DNA of 64,000 bases from Shewanella holmiensis (GCF_025370255.1 NZ_JAMTCD010000004.1:1-64000); one strand, 5' to 3'; shown: positions 16,235-26,117, counted from the stretch's first letter. A program made the numbers and translations. The notes: generated from the letters alone by a model not told the origin.

Positions 16235-18061
16235 CTACAAACCTAGTGCTTCACTGATCATACTCCAAGGTACCCATTTAAAGTTTTGATGTGCATCAGG
16301 TAGTCGGTTACGCCCATCTTGCACCACCAGCATACCTTGAGACCAAACACCTTGTCCTACAGGTCGAGCTGTTACTGCTAAACCATCGGTTTCACCACTA
16401 CCATCATAGCCTTTGTCTCCATTCACACCGATCCGGAAGCGGCCAATATAAGCAAATGGCTTTTTAGCTTCGTAAAGCAAGTAACTGTCATTACCTTGGC
16501 TTGACACGACCAAATAAGTTTCGTCATTATTTTTATGGTACAAGTCAATCCCTTCTACATCAGCTACCAATGGTCCGCCAGCTTCAATAATCAGTTTTCC
16601 CTTGATTGGAGATTGGGTTAAATCAAACTGCCAGATCCCCACATCTTCTTCTCCTACAAATAATTGCTGTTTGTCATCATCAGCGACACAACCTTCAGGC
16701 TGACTCGGCACAGTGAAGTGTCCAACCTCTTTAGCAATTAAACCGCCATGCTGCCAAGACAGTCGATACTGAGCGATTATGCCCGATTTATCGTTGGCGA
16801 AAGCATATAGTTCATCAGGTTTAGGCTGATACATACATAAACCATAAATATCTTTAAGGCTGGTTGGTTGCTCTGCCAGTACAGTGATATCACCTTGTGA
16901 GTCGATTTCAAACAAACTCAAACTGTCACGATCACGATTACTTGCGGCTGCGATATCGCGATATTGGCCACCAAGCATGACCTTCTGTCTAACATCAACA
17001 TTGTTAATTCGCCCCACTTCTAGCGCTTGAACTTGTTGGCCTTGCATATCAAAACTTAACAAGCCCCAGCGCTTATTGGTTCCTAATATACGGCTTTTCT
17101 CTGGAAATTTTGGATGTACCCAAATAGCAGGATCGTCCATGGTGTCACCTGCTCTATCGGCAGTGCCACTTTCTACTTGGGTGGGTATTTCGACAATAAG
17201 CTCATTATTAGCTTTAGCTTGAGCTTTTACGGCTTGCCATGGTAACTGGTAATATCGCCCATCAGCATCTGAGTACACAGTCATATTCGTGGCATCAACA
17301 GCAAAGCTTTCTAATTCATCTAGACCTTCAATTGCTTGACTATATAACTCTCCGTCAACACCAAAGATTTGGCCTGAATCATTAAAAATCAATATCTCGC
17401 CATTATATAAACCGATGTCAGTAAAGCTATTCTCTTTTTGATATAAAGCCAATTCGCCTTCAGCGGGAGCAAATGGCGCCGCGGGGTACCTCCAAATACC
17501 GGTAGCATTTTCAATCACATATAGCTGTTCATGTTGCGAATCTACCGCACAGTTTATTGCGCCCATTGTTACTGAAAGACTGCGTAATAGCTGTGGTTTC
17601 CACTCAGACTTACTCATTAATAGCCATTGTTCTGCTTGACCGGCCTCATTGCCTATCCATGCATACAAATTGTTATCAGCCTCTCTTGGTTGTAGACACA
17701 ACCATTCAATTTCTATATCGCGCTTAGGCAGCAAGCCTAATGTGTGCATTTTAGGCTGTGCTAGACGAATAGCTTTAATCTGGTCTGCATTAATATCGTA
17801 AGTAAGCGCAATATCTTTAGCCACATCGAGATAGGTGAAGTTTCCGGCAACAACTTGCCTTACGGCTTGCTTGTCGCTCAAAAACAAACCTTGTTTTTCA
17901 CTGGCATATAACCACTTATCATTCCATTTAGCTGACTGACTACCATCCATGGGGCCAATTGGTAAATGAGCTGAGGTTGCATTAACGGCAACAGGTAAAT
18001 TCAAGCCAAACATACAGGTCAATAAGCCTGCTACTTTTATTTTTATGGTGAGCTTTTTCAT
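16235..18061 (-). CDS. beta-propeller phytase (3-phytase family), exported
   Basis: 608 aa with a signal peptide (about 1-28). The second half (about 285-600) matches the beta-propeller phytase fold: DDPAIWVHPKFPEKSRILGT, NKRWGLLSFD, INNVDVRQ, CMYQPKPDELYAFAND, PEGCVADDDKQQLFVGEEDVGIW split across blades, and a calcium-binding acidic C-terminal region (GSGETDGLAV). The first half looks like a degenerate propeller repeat. These enzymes need Ca2+ and release phosphate from phytate. The length of about 600 aa fits the two-domain members of aquatic bacteria. It lies 14 bases downstream of the TonB receptor gene, in one operon. Confidence 0.9.
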   Translation of the reverse strand: MKKLTIKIKVAGLLTCMFGLNLPVAVNATSAHLPIGPMDGSQSAKWNDKWLYASEKQGLFLSDKQAVRQVVAGNFTYLDVAKDIALTYDINADQIKAIRLAQPKMHTLGLLPKRDIEIEWLCLQPREADNNLYAWIGNEAGQAEQWLLMSKSEWKPQLLRSLSVTMGAINCAVDSQHEQLYVIENATGIWRYPAAPFAPAEGELALYQKENSFTDIGLYNGEILIFNDSGQIFGVDGELYSQAIEGLDELESFAVDATNMTVYSDADGRYYQLPWQAVKAQAKANNELIVEIPTQVESGTADRAGDTMDDPAIWVHPKFPEKSRILGTNKRWGLLSFDMQGQQVQALEVGRINNVDVRQKVMLGGQYRDIAAASNRDRDSLSLFEIDSQGDITVLAEQPTSLKDIYGLCMYQPKPDELYAFANDKSGIIAQYRLSWQHGGLIAKEVGHFTVPSQPEGCVADDDKQQLFVGEEDVGIWQFDLTQSPIKGKLIIEAGGPLVADVEGIDLYHKNNDETYLVVSSQGNDSYLLYEAKKPFAYIGRFRIGVNGDKGYDGSGETDGLAVTARPVGQGVWSQGMLVVQDGRNRLPDAHQNFKWVPWSMISEALGL

Positions 18062-18075
18062 TATTATTCCTTGAT

Positions 18076-20814
18076 TTACATATTGATAAATTGGATGCCT
18101 AACTGAATCGTACGGCCATATTCTTCATACTGTGCGTTATAGTTAGATCGCCCTGTATAGGCATAGAGTGGCTCATCAGTCAGATTGATACCTTTCAAAT
18201 AAATGGTCACTGTGTTTGTAAGGTATCCTTTTGCAACAAAGTCCCACTGAGTGTGAGCATCCTGATAAATATCAAAGTTGGCATCATCCAGTTCATTCAC
18301 TTCAATCAAGTACTCTGATTTATAAGCTGCAGATAAATTAAAACTCACGTAAGCATTTTCATAACCAAGTGATGCATTTGCGGTGATATCAGATTGACTC
18401 GGCAGCGGAATATTTCGCGATTGCACCCCATCATCTAACCAAGCAATTTGAGCATTAGAATCACTCCAGGTTACATTGCCGGTAAAAATTAACCCTCGCC
18501 AAGCTTCAGGTAAAAACACAAAATCTTGAACATAGGCAAGTTCAACACCGGTAATATCTGCATCATCACCATTAATAAAGGTTTGTGCTGTATCAAAGTT
18601 GGCATATTTGTCATAGCCACCTAAATCGGTTTCATAAATAAAATGTTTGATCTCTTTATAAAATGCCCCAGCTGAGATCACGCCAACACCACCCATGTAA
18701 TGCTCTATGCTCAGATCCCAATTTGTCGACTCAAGTGCCTTTAAATCAGGATTACCAAAACTTGCTTCTATTTCATCGTCATCAACTTCGATTAGAAATC
18801 CTGGAGCAAGTTGTGAAAACGTAGGTCGAACGATGGAGTTTCCCCATGAAGCGCGGAATACTGTATTTTCACTAAACTTATAATTTGCATGAATACTCGG
18901 TAGCCAATGCTCATAATCTCGTTCAGTATTGTTGGCAATAAAGTCATCCTCTTCTTCATTAAACCCTGTTCCAAAGGTTTGCAAACTAGTGTGTTCAAAT
19001 CGCACGCCTGCTAATATACGTAACTTATCAATATCGACATGTCCCATCAGATAAGCAGCGGTTATATCCTCATCAATAGTAAAGTCGTTGATCGTTGACT
19101 CAATTTCATCCACGGCGTTATCTGGGTTTAGACTGTTCACTAAATTCCAAACTGGGGCGGCCATAATTGAAGGGCCTAATCGCCCAAGATTATAGTCAGA
19201 TTCTGCACCAGAATAGGCGGTCATTAATAGCTGTTCTCCATTTACACCTTGGTCTTCAAAATCTTCATAAATCCATATGTTTTCGCTATTTTCTTTAGTT
19301 CTAGCGGTGTATTTAGCTCCAAACTTAACCGCAAATGGCATGTCTGTTATTAAACCATTTTTAGTTAAATCAAATTGCACTGAAGCTATAGTGTCTTCGG
19401 CACTTGACTCTGCAATTTCGATTTCTTTAAGTTCGTATTCTGATGCATTGTAAAACCTATCAGGAGCGATCAATTTCGGTATTTGAGAGTTTTCAAATAA
19501 CACATCGTCAAATTCACTTTCAAACTCTGCACCAGCGATATTTCTTGGCTTATCTGCTGTTGCACGACTCCAACTTGCTTGATAATCAACAGTCCATTTA
19601 TCTAACCTTGATTGGCCACCAAATACGAGAGAACCAATTTTCTGCGTCTCTTCTCGAGATTTGAGTGAGCGAGTCGCTTCTACTGTGCCTGTTACTCCTT
19701 CTGAAACCCCTTCATCCCATGACACTTCATTGCCATTTCGCGTTTCATTATCAACAAAGGCGCTGTATAAAGTGCGTAAATATAGGTCATTGTTTTCATT
19801 AGGGCGAAAGTCAAAATTAACTCCAATACCTAAGCGCTCACGATTAATTTCATAATCTCTTTGCTCTGCGACTTCCAATAATGAAGTGTCGTCAAATGCC
19901 CAGTCACCACCAGTTTCTACGTTATCCGAACCAAAATCACGGTTGTACCAACTTGCTGCGACAGTTACACCAAAAACGTCATTAAATATATCGCTGTAAC
20001 TGGCCGCTAATTTTGGATTTATATTCTGAGTTAACTCATCATGTGACGCTTCAGCACTTATGTTGATATGGGTGTCATCACGATCAAAGGCTGATAAACT
20101 TTTAACTTCAATACTGCCACCTAATGAATCTGCATCCATGTCGGGAGTTAATGTTTTTGAGACTTCAACTGACTGTAATAAATCTGCGGGTAACACATCT
20201 AATGCTACGGCTCGACGGTCACTTTCTGGTGAAGGTAATCGTGCCCCATTCATTGATACCGCGTTATAATCTGGCGCGAGACCACGAACACGGATAAATC
20301 GACCTTCTCCTTGATCACGCTCAATCGATAATCCAGGTACACGCTGTAATGCTTCGCTAATATTGGTGTCAGGAAAATTTCCTAATGCATCAGCACTTAA
20401 GATACTCACGAGATTATCTGAGGCTCTTTGTCGGTTAAGAGAGTTGCTTAACGCACCATGTTGTCCAACAACCTGAATATGCTCAAGCCCATCTCCAGAA
20501 AGTTGGATTTGAGTATGAGTCACCCCATCTGTAGCTACCGCAACGCGTTCTTTATAAGTTGAACCACCTAAATAGTGAGCAACTAAGGTATATTCACCCG
20601 CTTCTATTTCTGGAAAGAAAAACCGCCCATCTCGATTAGACTGGAGTTGCAAGTTCAACTCTTCAATACTAATCAGTGCCCCTTGTAAGGGTTGCTGGCT
20701 TTTTTCATCCTTAATTATCCCTTGAATATGACCAGACCAAGCCTGTGGTACAACAGCTAAACTCGCTGCGGCTAGAGCCATATAAATGGGGGAAAGAGAA
20801 CGCGACGTCTTCAT
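18076..20814 (-). CDS. TonB-dependent receptor with N-terminal carboxypeptidase-like domain
   Basis: About 912 aa. I start at ATG 20814, which has AAAGGA 7 bases upstream and opens a normal signal peptide (MKTSRSLSPIYMALAAA); an upstream ATG at 20838 is less likely. After a small beta-sandwich domain (HIQGIIKDEKSQQPLQGALI) comes the plug (about 120-240, RVRGLAPDYNAVSMNGARLP) and a barrel ending in IQLGIQFINM. It resembles the TIGR01782 group, often for carbohydrates or organic phosphates. With the phytase directly downstream, uptake of phytate or its products is a fair inference. Confidence 0.92.
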   Translation of the reverse strand: MKTSRSLSPIYMALAAASLAVVPQAWSGHIQGIIKDEKSQQPLQGALISIEELNLQLQSNRDGRFFFPEIEAGEYTLVAHYLGGSTYKERVAVATDGVTHTQIQLSGDGLEHIQVVGQHGALSNSLNRQRASDNLVSILSADALGNFPDTNISEALQRVPGLSIERDQGEGRFIRVRGLAPDYNAVSMNGARLPSPESDRRAVALDVLPADLLQSVEVSKTLTPDMDADSLGGSIEVKSLSAFDRDDTHINISAEASHDELTQNINPKLAASYSDIFNDVFGVTVAASWYNRDFGSDNVETGGDWAFDDTSLLEVAEQRDYEINRERLGIGVNFDFRPNENNDLYLRTLYSAFVDNETRNGNEVSWDEGVSEGVTGTVEATRSLKSREETQKIGSLVFGGQSRLDKWTVDYQASWSRATADKPRNIAGAEFESEFDDVLFENSQIPKLIAPDRFYNASEYELKEIEIAESSAEDTIASVQFDLTKNGLITDMPFAVKFGAKYTARTKENSENIWIYEDFEDQGVNGEQLLMTAYSGAESDYNLGRLGPSIMAAPVWNLVNSLNPDNAVDEIESTINDFTIDEDITAAYLMGHVDIDKLRILAGVRFEHTSLQTFGTGFNEEEDDFIANNTERDYEHWLPSIHANYKFSENTVFRASWGNSIVRPTFSQLAPGFLIEVDDDEIEASFGNPDLKALESTNWDLSIEHYMGGVGVISAGAFYKEIKHFIYETDLGGYDKYANFDTAQTFINGDDADITGVELAYVQDFVFLPEAWRGLIFTGNVTWSDSNAQIAWLDDGVQSRNIPLPSQSDITANASLGYENAYVSFNLSAAYKSEYLIEVNELDDANFDIYQDAHTQWDFVAKGYLTNTVTIYLKGINLTDEPLYAYTGRSNYNAQYEEYGRTIQLGIQFINM

Positions 20815-20876
20815 AATGATATCCTTTAATGTTGTCATTAGTTTTCAGTTATTGAGCGCAAAATTAGGTGTATTAA

Positions 20877-20894
20877 ATGACAACGGTGTGACAC
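20877..20894 (-). promoter_or_regulatory. candidate Pho box upstream of the TonB receptor-phytase operon
   Basis: Reading the minus strand: GTGTCAC, ACCG, TTGTCAT. The two TGTCA cores are 11 bases apart, as in PhoB sites (consensus CTGTCAT N4 CTGTCAY). A possible -10 element (TAATTT) lies about 10 bases further, at 20861-20866, and the ATG about 60 bases on. The gene-free gap 20815-21194 holds this site and no other clear element. Confidence 0.6.
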
Positions 20895-21194
20895 TTGTTT
20901 TGGTATGGGCATTAAACAGGTGGATTATGGTAACAAATAGCGACATCTGAGCTAGATTGACTGTCTTTAAGGTTTCAATCCATGCTTTCAAACTTTAGTA
21001 AACATCAGTAAAAACATGGAAAGTGTAAGTAAAGTAATCTAACAAGTTCAAAAATGTTGAATCATTTACTATGAAAAGGATAACAAACAATAAAAAATTC
21101 ACTTTGGTTGAGCTAATTTGACTGCTTTTGTAATAAGTTTTCATTCACATATTTGTCATATAGATCACTTACAGTTAACGCACCTATTTAACAG

Positions 21195-22094
21195 ATGAAA
21201 ATTAGTTTAATGACTACAAATCATAAGGTTAAAATAAATCTTAGTATTGCAGTTTTGTTCTCCTTGATATTTAGTTTGTGTTTATTACAAGCACAATTAA
21301 AACTAACTAATAATATTGATTTACTAGATGTGGTTTCTGAAGGGGCGTTATTAGTGCTAGGTGCGAGTTGGCTAGTGCTTATATTATCTGCGCGTCCCGG
21401 TGGTCGGGTGACTTGGCTATTAACTATTGGCCTAACGGGATACTGTTTAGGTTGTTATATGGACTTATTAGATGAGTTTTTCTTAAGTGAAAGTTTACCT
21501 TCATGGTTTAAGTTCTTTGAAAAAATCCCTACCCCCTTAGGTCTTATCGTGCTTACTGTAGGCTTATGGTTATGGCGAGATGAGCAAGCTACTATCAATG
21601 AACAATTGAGAACGCGAGAGCAATTTTATCGTGAACATCAATTAGTCGATCAGTTAACTTTACTGTGTGATGCTCGCGCGATGCGTATTCAGCTCAATCA
21701 CAATATGGCTAAATTCCAATCTACAGCACTAATCATGCTGGACTTAGATAATTTCAATCAAATCAATATAAAATATGGATTCTCCCAAGGAGATCAGCGT
21801 TTGATCAATATTGCTCAAATGCTTGCAGTTCAGTTGCGAACTCAGGATCTAGTCTGCCGATACGCAGGTGATAGATTTATCATTATGCTACCAAACTGTA
21901 GTGAAACATTTGCTGACGCCATGGCAATAGAGCTCATTAATGCCATTAAAAAGTTAGATTGCCAAGCGAGCTATGCTATTGAGTTTTTACCTATTGAAGG
22001 GAAAAAAAATATAAATAATGCAGAAGAGTTTATTGAGCAAGTAAACATTAAATTAGAACAGGTCAAACAACAATGTTGGCCAAAGGCAATATAA
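21195..22094 (+). CDS. membrane protein with degenerate GGDEF domain
   Basis: 299 aa. Four or five membrane helices (about 14-128) are followed by a GGDEF-type domain (about 150-290). The catalytic signature is A224-G-D-R-F228 in RYAGDRFIIMLP, instead of GGDEF. The first acidic region (MLDLDNFNQIN, GDQRL) is kept. With Ala and Arg in the signature it is probably unable to make c-di-GMP and may serve as a sensor. The stop overlaps the next ATG (TAATG), so translation is coupled to the AraC regulator. Confidence 0.8.
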   Translation: MKISLMTTNHKVKINLSIAVLFSLIFSLCLLQAQLKLTNNIDLLDVVSEGALLVLGASWLVLILSARPGGRVTWLLTIGLTGYCLGCYMDLLDEFFLSESLPSWFKFFEKIPTPLGLIVLTVGLWLWRDEQATINEQLRTREQFYREHQLVDQLTLLCDARAMRIQLNHNMAKFQSTALIMLDLDNFNQINIKYGFSQGDQRLINIAQMLAVQLRTQDLVCRYAGDRFIIMLPNCSETFADAMAIELINAIKKLDCQASYAIEFLPIEGKKNINNAEEFIEQVNIKLEQVKQQCWPKAI

Positions 22095-23119
22095 TGCATG
22101 CTGTAGCTTATGCCGATACTAAGTGCATCAATATTCAATTGCTACCAGCAACCATTTTTTCACTTTTTCGTCAGCGCCAAGTGCCGATCCATTTATTATT
22201 GACCGGTACTCGTATTTTTGAAAAAGACTTCACCTTAGTTGATAGTCATATTAGCATCCTTCAGCTATCAACTCTGATACGCAATGCCATAAAATTATGG
22301 CCTAGCAATGATCTTGCCTTTATATTAGGCCAACAATGGCTTACAACTCAAAGTGGCATTTTGACCCAAGGGCTATTGTGTAGCAGAGACTTTTCGCAAG
22401 CTCAATTTTTTTGGCAACGTCACTATTGGTCTTTACAACCTTGGTTGCAAACATCACGTTGGCATACGCAAAACCAACAACATATACTGTTCCAACAAGA
22501 TTTAAGTTTACCTGAGCTACAACAGTTTTTTACTGAATTAACTTTATCAAGCTTGGTCTCATGCTTTAAACAACTCACTCACTGTCGCTTTCAAGGACAT
22601 TTTTCATTGCCTTATAGCTCTCCAAGTAATATTGACCAATACTACAAATACCTTGGAGACAAACTCACATTCAATCAACCTATTGGTGTTGTTAGCTTTG
22701 ACTTATCACTAAACCAAACAGCCTTTTCACTCAGAAATAGTCAAAGCTTTTTGCAGGCTAAACGACTTGCTCGATATCAGTATTTCCAAAAGCCATTTAA
22801 TATCGGCTTGCCTGCAGCTGTAAGACTGCATTTAAAAAAGTCTTACCAAACAAGCACCACACTTCCAGAAATAGCAGCACAATTATCACTCAGCCCAGCA
22901 ACTCTTAAACGCCGTTTGAAAGACTTTAATACGACATTCCAGCAGCTACAGGACGAAGTAAAATTACAGCAAGCGATTTATTTACTCGTTATTAATGGCT
23001 GTTCAAACACTCTTATCGCAAAACAATTAAAATTTGCAGACAGCAATAATTTTAGACGCTCTTTTAAGCGTTGGACTGGCCAACTTCCTAGTTATTTTAA
23101 AGACTGGTTATCAACTTAA
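22094..23119 (+). CDS. AraC-family regulator with arabinose-binding-like N-terminal domain
   Basis: About 341 aa from ATG 22094, whose A is the last base of the preceding stop (TAATG). A start 21 bases upstream is possible. The N-terminal part (to about 210) resembles the OruR/ureR-type ligand domain (LSLPYSSPSNIDQYYKYLG split). The C-terminal helix-turn-helix pair (about 250-340) reads LPEIAAQLSLSPATLKRRLKDF and IAKQLKFADSNNFRRSFKRWTG. Possibly regulates a nearby operon with the degenerate GGDEF protein as partner; direct evidence is lacking. Confidence 0.85.
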   Translation: MHAVAYADTKCINIQLLPATIFSLFRQRQVPIHLLLTGTRIFEKDFTLVDSHISILQLSTLIRNAIKLWPSNDLAFILGQQWLTTQSGILTQGLLCSRDFSQAQFFWQRHYWSLQPWLQTSRWHTQNQQHILFQQDLSLPELQQFFTELTLSSLVSCFKQLTHCRFQGHFSLPYSSPSNIDQYYKYLGDKLTFNQPIGVVSFDLSLNQTAFSLRNSQSFLQAKRLARYQYFQKPFNIGLPAAVRLHLKKSYQTSTTLPEIAAQLSLSPATLKRRLKDFNTTFQQLQDEVKLQQAIYLLVINGCSNTLIAKQLKFADSNNFRRSFKRWTGQLPSYFKDWLST

Positions 23120-23326
23120 GACCATTGAAGCCAGTGAAGACATCTATTATTTTCAAAACCTGCACATCAGCAGGATTCTATAGTTATTGACTATCGTCTA
23201 TAGCTAAAAAGGGGCTGGATGACTGATTAGGATTAAGGTTAAATTTCATGTGCACCTGCTTATGCTTCAAATGACTCACCACACAGCACTTTGATCAACA
23301 GTTTGTAAAATTAACTGTTGCGCTTT

Positions 23327-23350
23327 GGAGCCTAGGCTCTGTTTTTTATT
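23327..23350 (+). terminator. terminator-like GAGCCTAGGCTC element with T run
   Basis: The same core as at 15933-15958, but the outer arms are not paired here, so the hairpin is weak (GAGC, loop CTAG, GCTC, T6). The 329-base gap 23120-23448 holds nothing else I can identify. Confidence 0.45.
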
Positions 23351-23448
23351 TAGCTAAATTTAAGTTTTTCTCTTTAAATTGAACTATTTTCATTACTAAC
23401 ACGTATTTTTTTATTAGATGTTATTTACCGCCACAGGAGTGCGTAAAG

Positions 23449-24411
23449 ATGAGTGAACCTCAAGAATTTGTTCCGCAAAAAATCCAAATCGGTATCAGTA
23501 GTTGCTTGTTAGGCAGTGAGGTTCGTTTTGATGGTGGCCATAAAAACTCTTACTACTGCGCGAAAGAAATTGCGCCGTTTTTTGAATACACCAGTATTTG
23601 CCCTGAAATGGCCATCGGTATGGGTGCGCCACGTAAAAGTATTCGTCAAATTAAAGATGGCGATGTTTTGCTAATTCAAAGTGCTGACGGCACGTTAGAT
23701 GTTACCGCAAAGCTGCACGAATTTAGCCAAAATAAAGTGCAGGAACTCGGCAATCTAGGCGGTTATATTTTTTGTGCTAAATCACCAACCTGCGGTATGG
23801 AACGTGTTTTAGAGTATAAGAAGGGCACTAATAACAGCACGAAAACAGGTGTAGGGGTGTTTGCTAAAGCCTTGATGGATAAGTATCCCTACCTGCCTGT
23901 TGAAGAAGAAGGGCGCTTGAATGATATGGTCATTAAAGAGAACTTTTTTACTCGCGTTTATGCCTACCATGATTGGCGCAATATGATGGCATCAGGACTC
24001 ACCAAGCACAAATTAATCCTGTTTCATTCACGTTATAAATATCTATTAATGGCACATAGTCCTAAGTGGTATCGCGAGCTTGGACCTGTTCTCGCTAACC
24101 TTGAAGATTTAGAGGCGTCGGCGCAAACCTATTTTGAAGGCTTAATGACGGCGTTAAAAGTCAAAGCAACCCGTAAAAATCACACCAGTACGTTACAACA
24201 TATTCAGGGCTACTTTAAGAAACATTTAAATGCTCGCCAAAAAGAAGAGTTAACCGATGCCATTATGAAATACCGTCAAGGTCTGTTGCCGTTATTGGTG
24301 CCTATGACATTGATTAATCATTATTTGAAAGAGTTTCCAACTGAATATATTGAAAACCAAGTGTATCTAAACCCACACCCAGAAGAGCTTAAATTGCGTT
24401 ATGCTTACTAA
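23449..24411 (+). CDS. DUF523 and DUF1722 domain protein (YbgA type)
   Basis: 320 aa. N-terminal DUF523 (about 10-160) has the cysteine pattern ISSCLLGSEVRFDGGHK, SICPEM and SPTCGMERV. The C-terminal DUF1722 (about 190-310) has KLILFHSRYKYLLMAHS and FPTEYIENQVYLNPHPEEL split. AGGAG sits nine bases before ATG. The gene is 15 bases upstream of photolyase on the same strand; this pairing with phrB is common in gammaproteobacteria and points to a link with light or DNA repair, though no activity is proven. Four conserved cysteines could hold a metal cluster. Confidence 0.9.
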   Translation: MSEPQEFVPQKIQIGISSCLLGSEVRFDGGHKNSYYCAKEIAPFFEYTSICPEMAIGMGAPRKSIRQIKDGDVLLIQSADGTLDVTAKLHEFSQNKVQELGNLGGYIFCAKSPTCGMERVLEYKKGTNNSTKTGVGVFAKALMDKYPYLPVEEEGRLNDMVIKENFFTRVYAYHDWRNMMASGLTKHKLILFHSRYKYLLMAHSPKWYRELGPVLANLEDLEASAQTYFEGLMTALKVKATRKNHTSTLQHIQGYFKKHLNARQKEELTDAIMKYRQGLLPLLVPMTLINHYLKEFPTEYIENQVYLNPHPEELKLRYAY

Positions 24412-24426
24412 GTTGGAGTCGTATTG

Positions 24427-25896
24427 ATGCAGCAAAATGTTAACTGTGCAGTATGGTTTAGGCAGGATTTTCGCATCAGCGATCATCCTGCGCTGGCGAT
24501 GGCATGTACTTTTGCCAAGCAATACGGTAGCCAAGTGAAAGCGCTGTATTTTGTTACCCCACAGCAATGGGCTGAGCATGATGTTGCAGCAATCCAAATC
24601 GATTTTATTGAGCGGCACGTCAATTTATTAGCCCAGTCTTTGGCAAAAATTGGTATTGAACTAACCGTGGTGCAGTTAAATACTTTTGCTGACATAGCGC
24701 CATGGTTAAGCGAGTTTTGCGCCGTGCATGACATCGGGGTGATTTATGCCGCGAATGAACCTGAGTTTAACGAGCGCCAACGTGATGCAGCCTTAATAGA
24801 CGCCAGCTTGCCGCTGCATTTGCTTGATCAAGACTGCTTGTTAGCACCTGGCAGTGTGCAAAATCAAGCCGGGCAAATGTATAAGGTGTTTACCCCGTTT
24901 GCAAAAGAATGGAAAAAGCAGGCTGCAAGCATTCTGATTAAACCGCTTAAAGCGGCTATATTTGAAGTGCCAATTGATGTGCCTGCTCCAATACATTTTA
25001 GTCTTGGTGATTATTATCCCAACCCCGTCAGTAGTGAAAGTTGGGATTGTGGTGAAGGTGTTGCCAGAGACATGTTAACTCGGTTTTTAAAACAAGATGT
25101 AGCCGATTATCAGTTACAACGTGATTTTCCGGCATTAGAGGGCACTAGTCGATTATCTCCTTATCTAGCGATAGGGGTAATCAGTGCTCGCCAATGTATT
25201 ACCGCTATTTTGTACTATTACCCTGATGCATTAATTAATGAGGCAAGCCCAGCCAAAACTTGGTTGAACGAGTTAATTTGGCGCGAGTTTTATCGTCACT
25301 TGTTAGTGGCATTTCCGCGGCTGTCTCGTGGGCAAAACTTCAATCTATTGGGCAATAACATTCAGTGGCGTAATGATGCTGATGAATTTAGTGCATGGTG
25401 TAAAGGGCAAACAGGTTACCCGATTGTTGATGCTGCCATGCGTCAACTTAATCAAACGGGTTGGATGCACAATCGTTTACGCATGGTCGTGGCAAGTTTT
25501 TTAACTAAACATTTGCTGGTAGATTGGCGCTGGGGTGAACAATACTTTAGGCAACAGCTGATTGATGGCGACTTAGCCGCTAACAATGGTGGCTGGCAAT
25601 GGTCAGCAGGCACAGGGTGTGATGCCCAACCTTACTTTAGGGTATTTAATCCTATGACTCAAAGCAGTAAGTTTGATCCTGATGCGAGCTTTATAAAACA
25701 TTTTGTACCTGAAGTTGCCGATTGGAGCTTAAAGCATATCCACGAGCCACATCTAAAAGCACAGCATATTAATTCAATGGCCGATTTATTTTCTGAACGC
25801 GCCAAGCAAGAAAAGGCCTACCCTGCGCCCATCGTTGAGCATGGCTTTGCTAGAAAGCGCGCACTTGAGGTCTTAGGAGCACTAAAACGGGGTTAG
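24427..25896 (+). CDS. phrB: deoxyribodipyrimidine photolyase
   Basis: 489 aa, the usual length. The N-terminal photolyase-related domain (about 5-170, VNCAVWFRQDFRISDHPAL) would bind the antenna chromophore. The C-terminal FAD domain (about 205-485) has GTSRLSPYLAIGVIS, WREFYRHLL, the active-site region GYPIVDAAMRQL, TGWMHNRLRM and the AANNGGWQWSAGTGCDAQPYFR region. It repairs cyclobutane pyrimidine dimers with blue light. ATG 24427 is preferred to the TTG just before it; GGAG is upstream. Confidence 0.95.
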   Translation: MQQNVNCAVWFRQDFRISDHPALAMACTFAKQYGSQVKALYFVTPQQWAEHDVAAIQIDFIERHVNLLAQSLAKIGIELTVVQLNTFADIAPWLSEFCAVHDIGVIYAANEPEFNERQRDAALIDASLPLHLLDQDCLLAPGSVQNQAGQMYKVFTPFAKEWKKQAASILIKPLKAAIFEVPIDVPAPIHFSLGDYYPNPVSSESWDCGEGVARDMLTRFLKQDVADYQLQRDFPALEGTSRLSPYLAIGVISARQCITAILYYYPDALINEASPAKTWLNELIWREFYRHLLVAFPRLSRGQNFNLLGNNIQWRNDADEFSAWCKGQTGYPIVDAAMRQLNQTGWMHNRLRMVVASFLTKHLLVDWRWGEQYFRQQLIDGDLAANNGGWQWSAGTGCDAQPYFRVFNPMTQSSKFDPDASFIKHFVPEVADWSLKHIHEPHLKAQHINSMADLFSERAKQEKAYPAPIVEHGFARKRALEVLGALKRG

Positions 25897-26080
25897 CCTC
25901 ATCATGGTGGCTAATAACTTTTTTCACTAGAACAAAAACAATCACAACAGCGTCGTTGGTCCTCGTTTCTGTCAAAATCCTTATTGCGCAAGTAACGCGT
26001 AGATCACAGTTTTAGGTAATTATTCATCATTGAGCGCTATTGTTATTGAACGAAAGCATTGATGAGCTTAAACTGCATTA

Positions 26081-26103
26081 AAGATTTATATTTAATGCAT
26101 GTT
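26081..26103. promoter_or_regulatory. candidate NsrR site upstream of nnrS
   Basis: AAGATTTATAT, one base, TAATGCATGTT: each half matches 9 of 11 positions of the gammaproteobacterial NsrR dyad (AAGATGYATTT N AAATRCATCTT), by my own count. A longer overlapping repeat TGCATTAAA/TTTAATGCA is also present. It lies 14 bases before the ATG. NsrR is an NO-sensing repressor known to control nnrS and nrfA in related bacteria. Confidence 0.5.
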
Positions 26104-26117
26104 TAAGGCGATAATAA

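Noticed and set aside
21145..21175. Second Pho-box-like TTTGTCATAT text upstream of the GGDEF gene
   Set aside because: The second half-site does not fall at 11-base spacing, so only the minus-strand site at 20877-20894 was kept.
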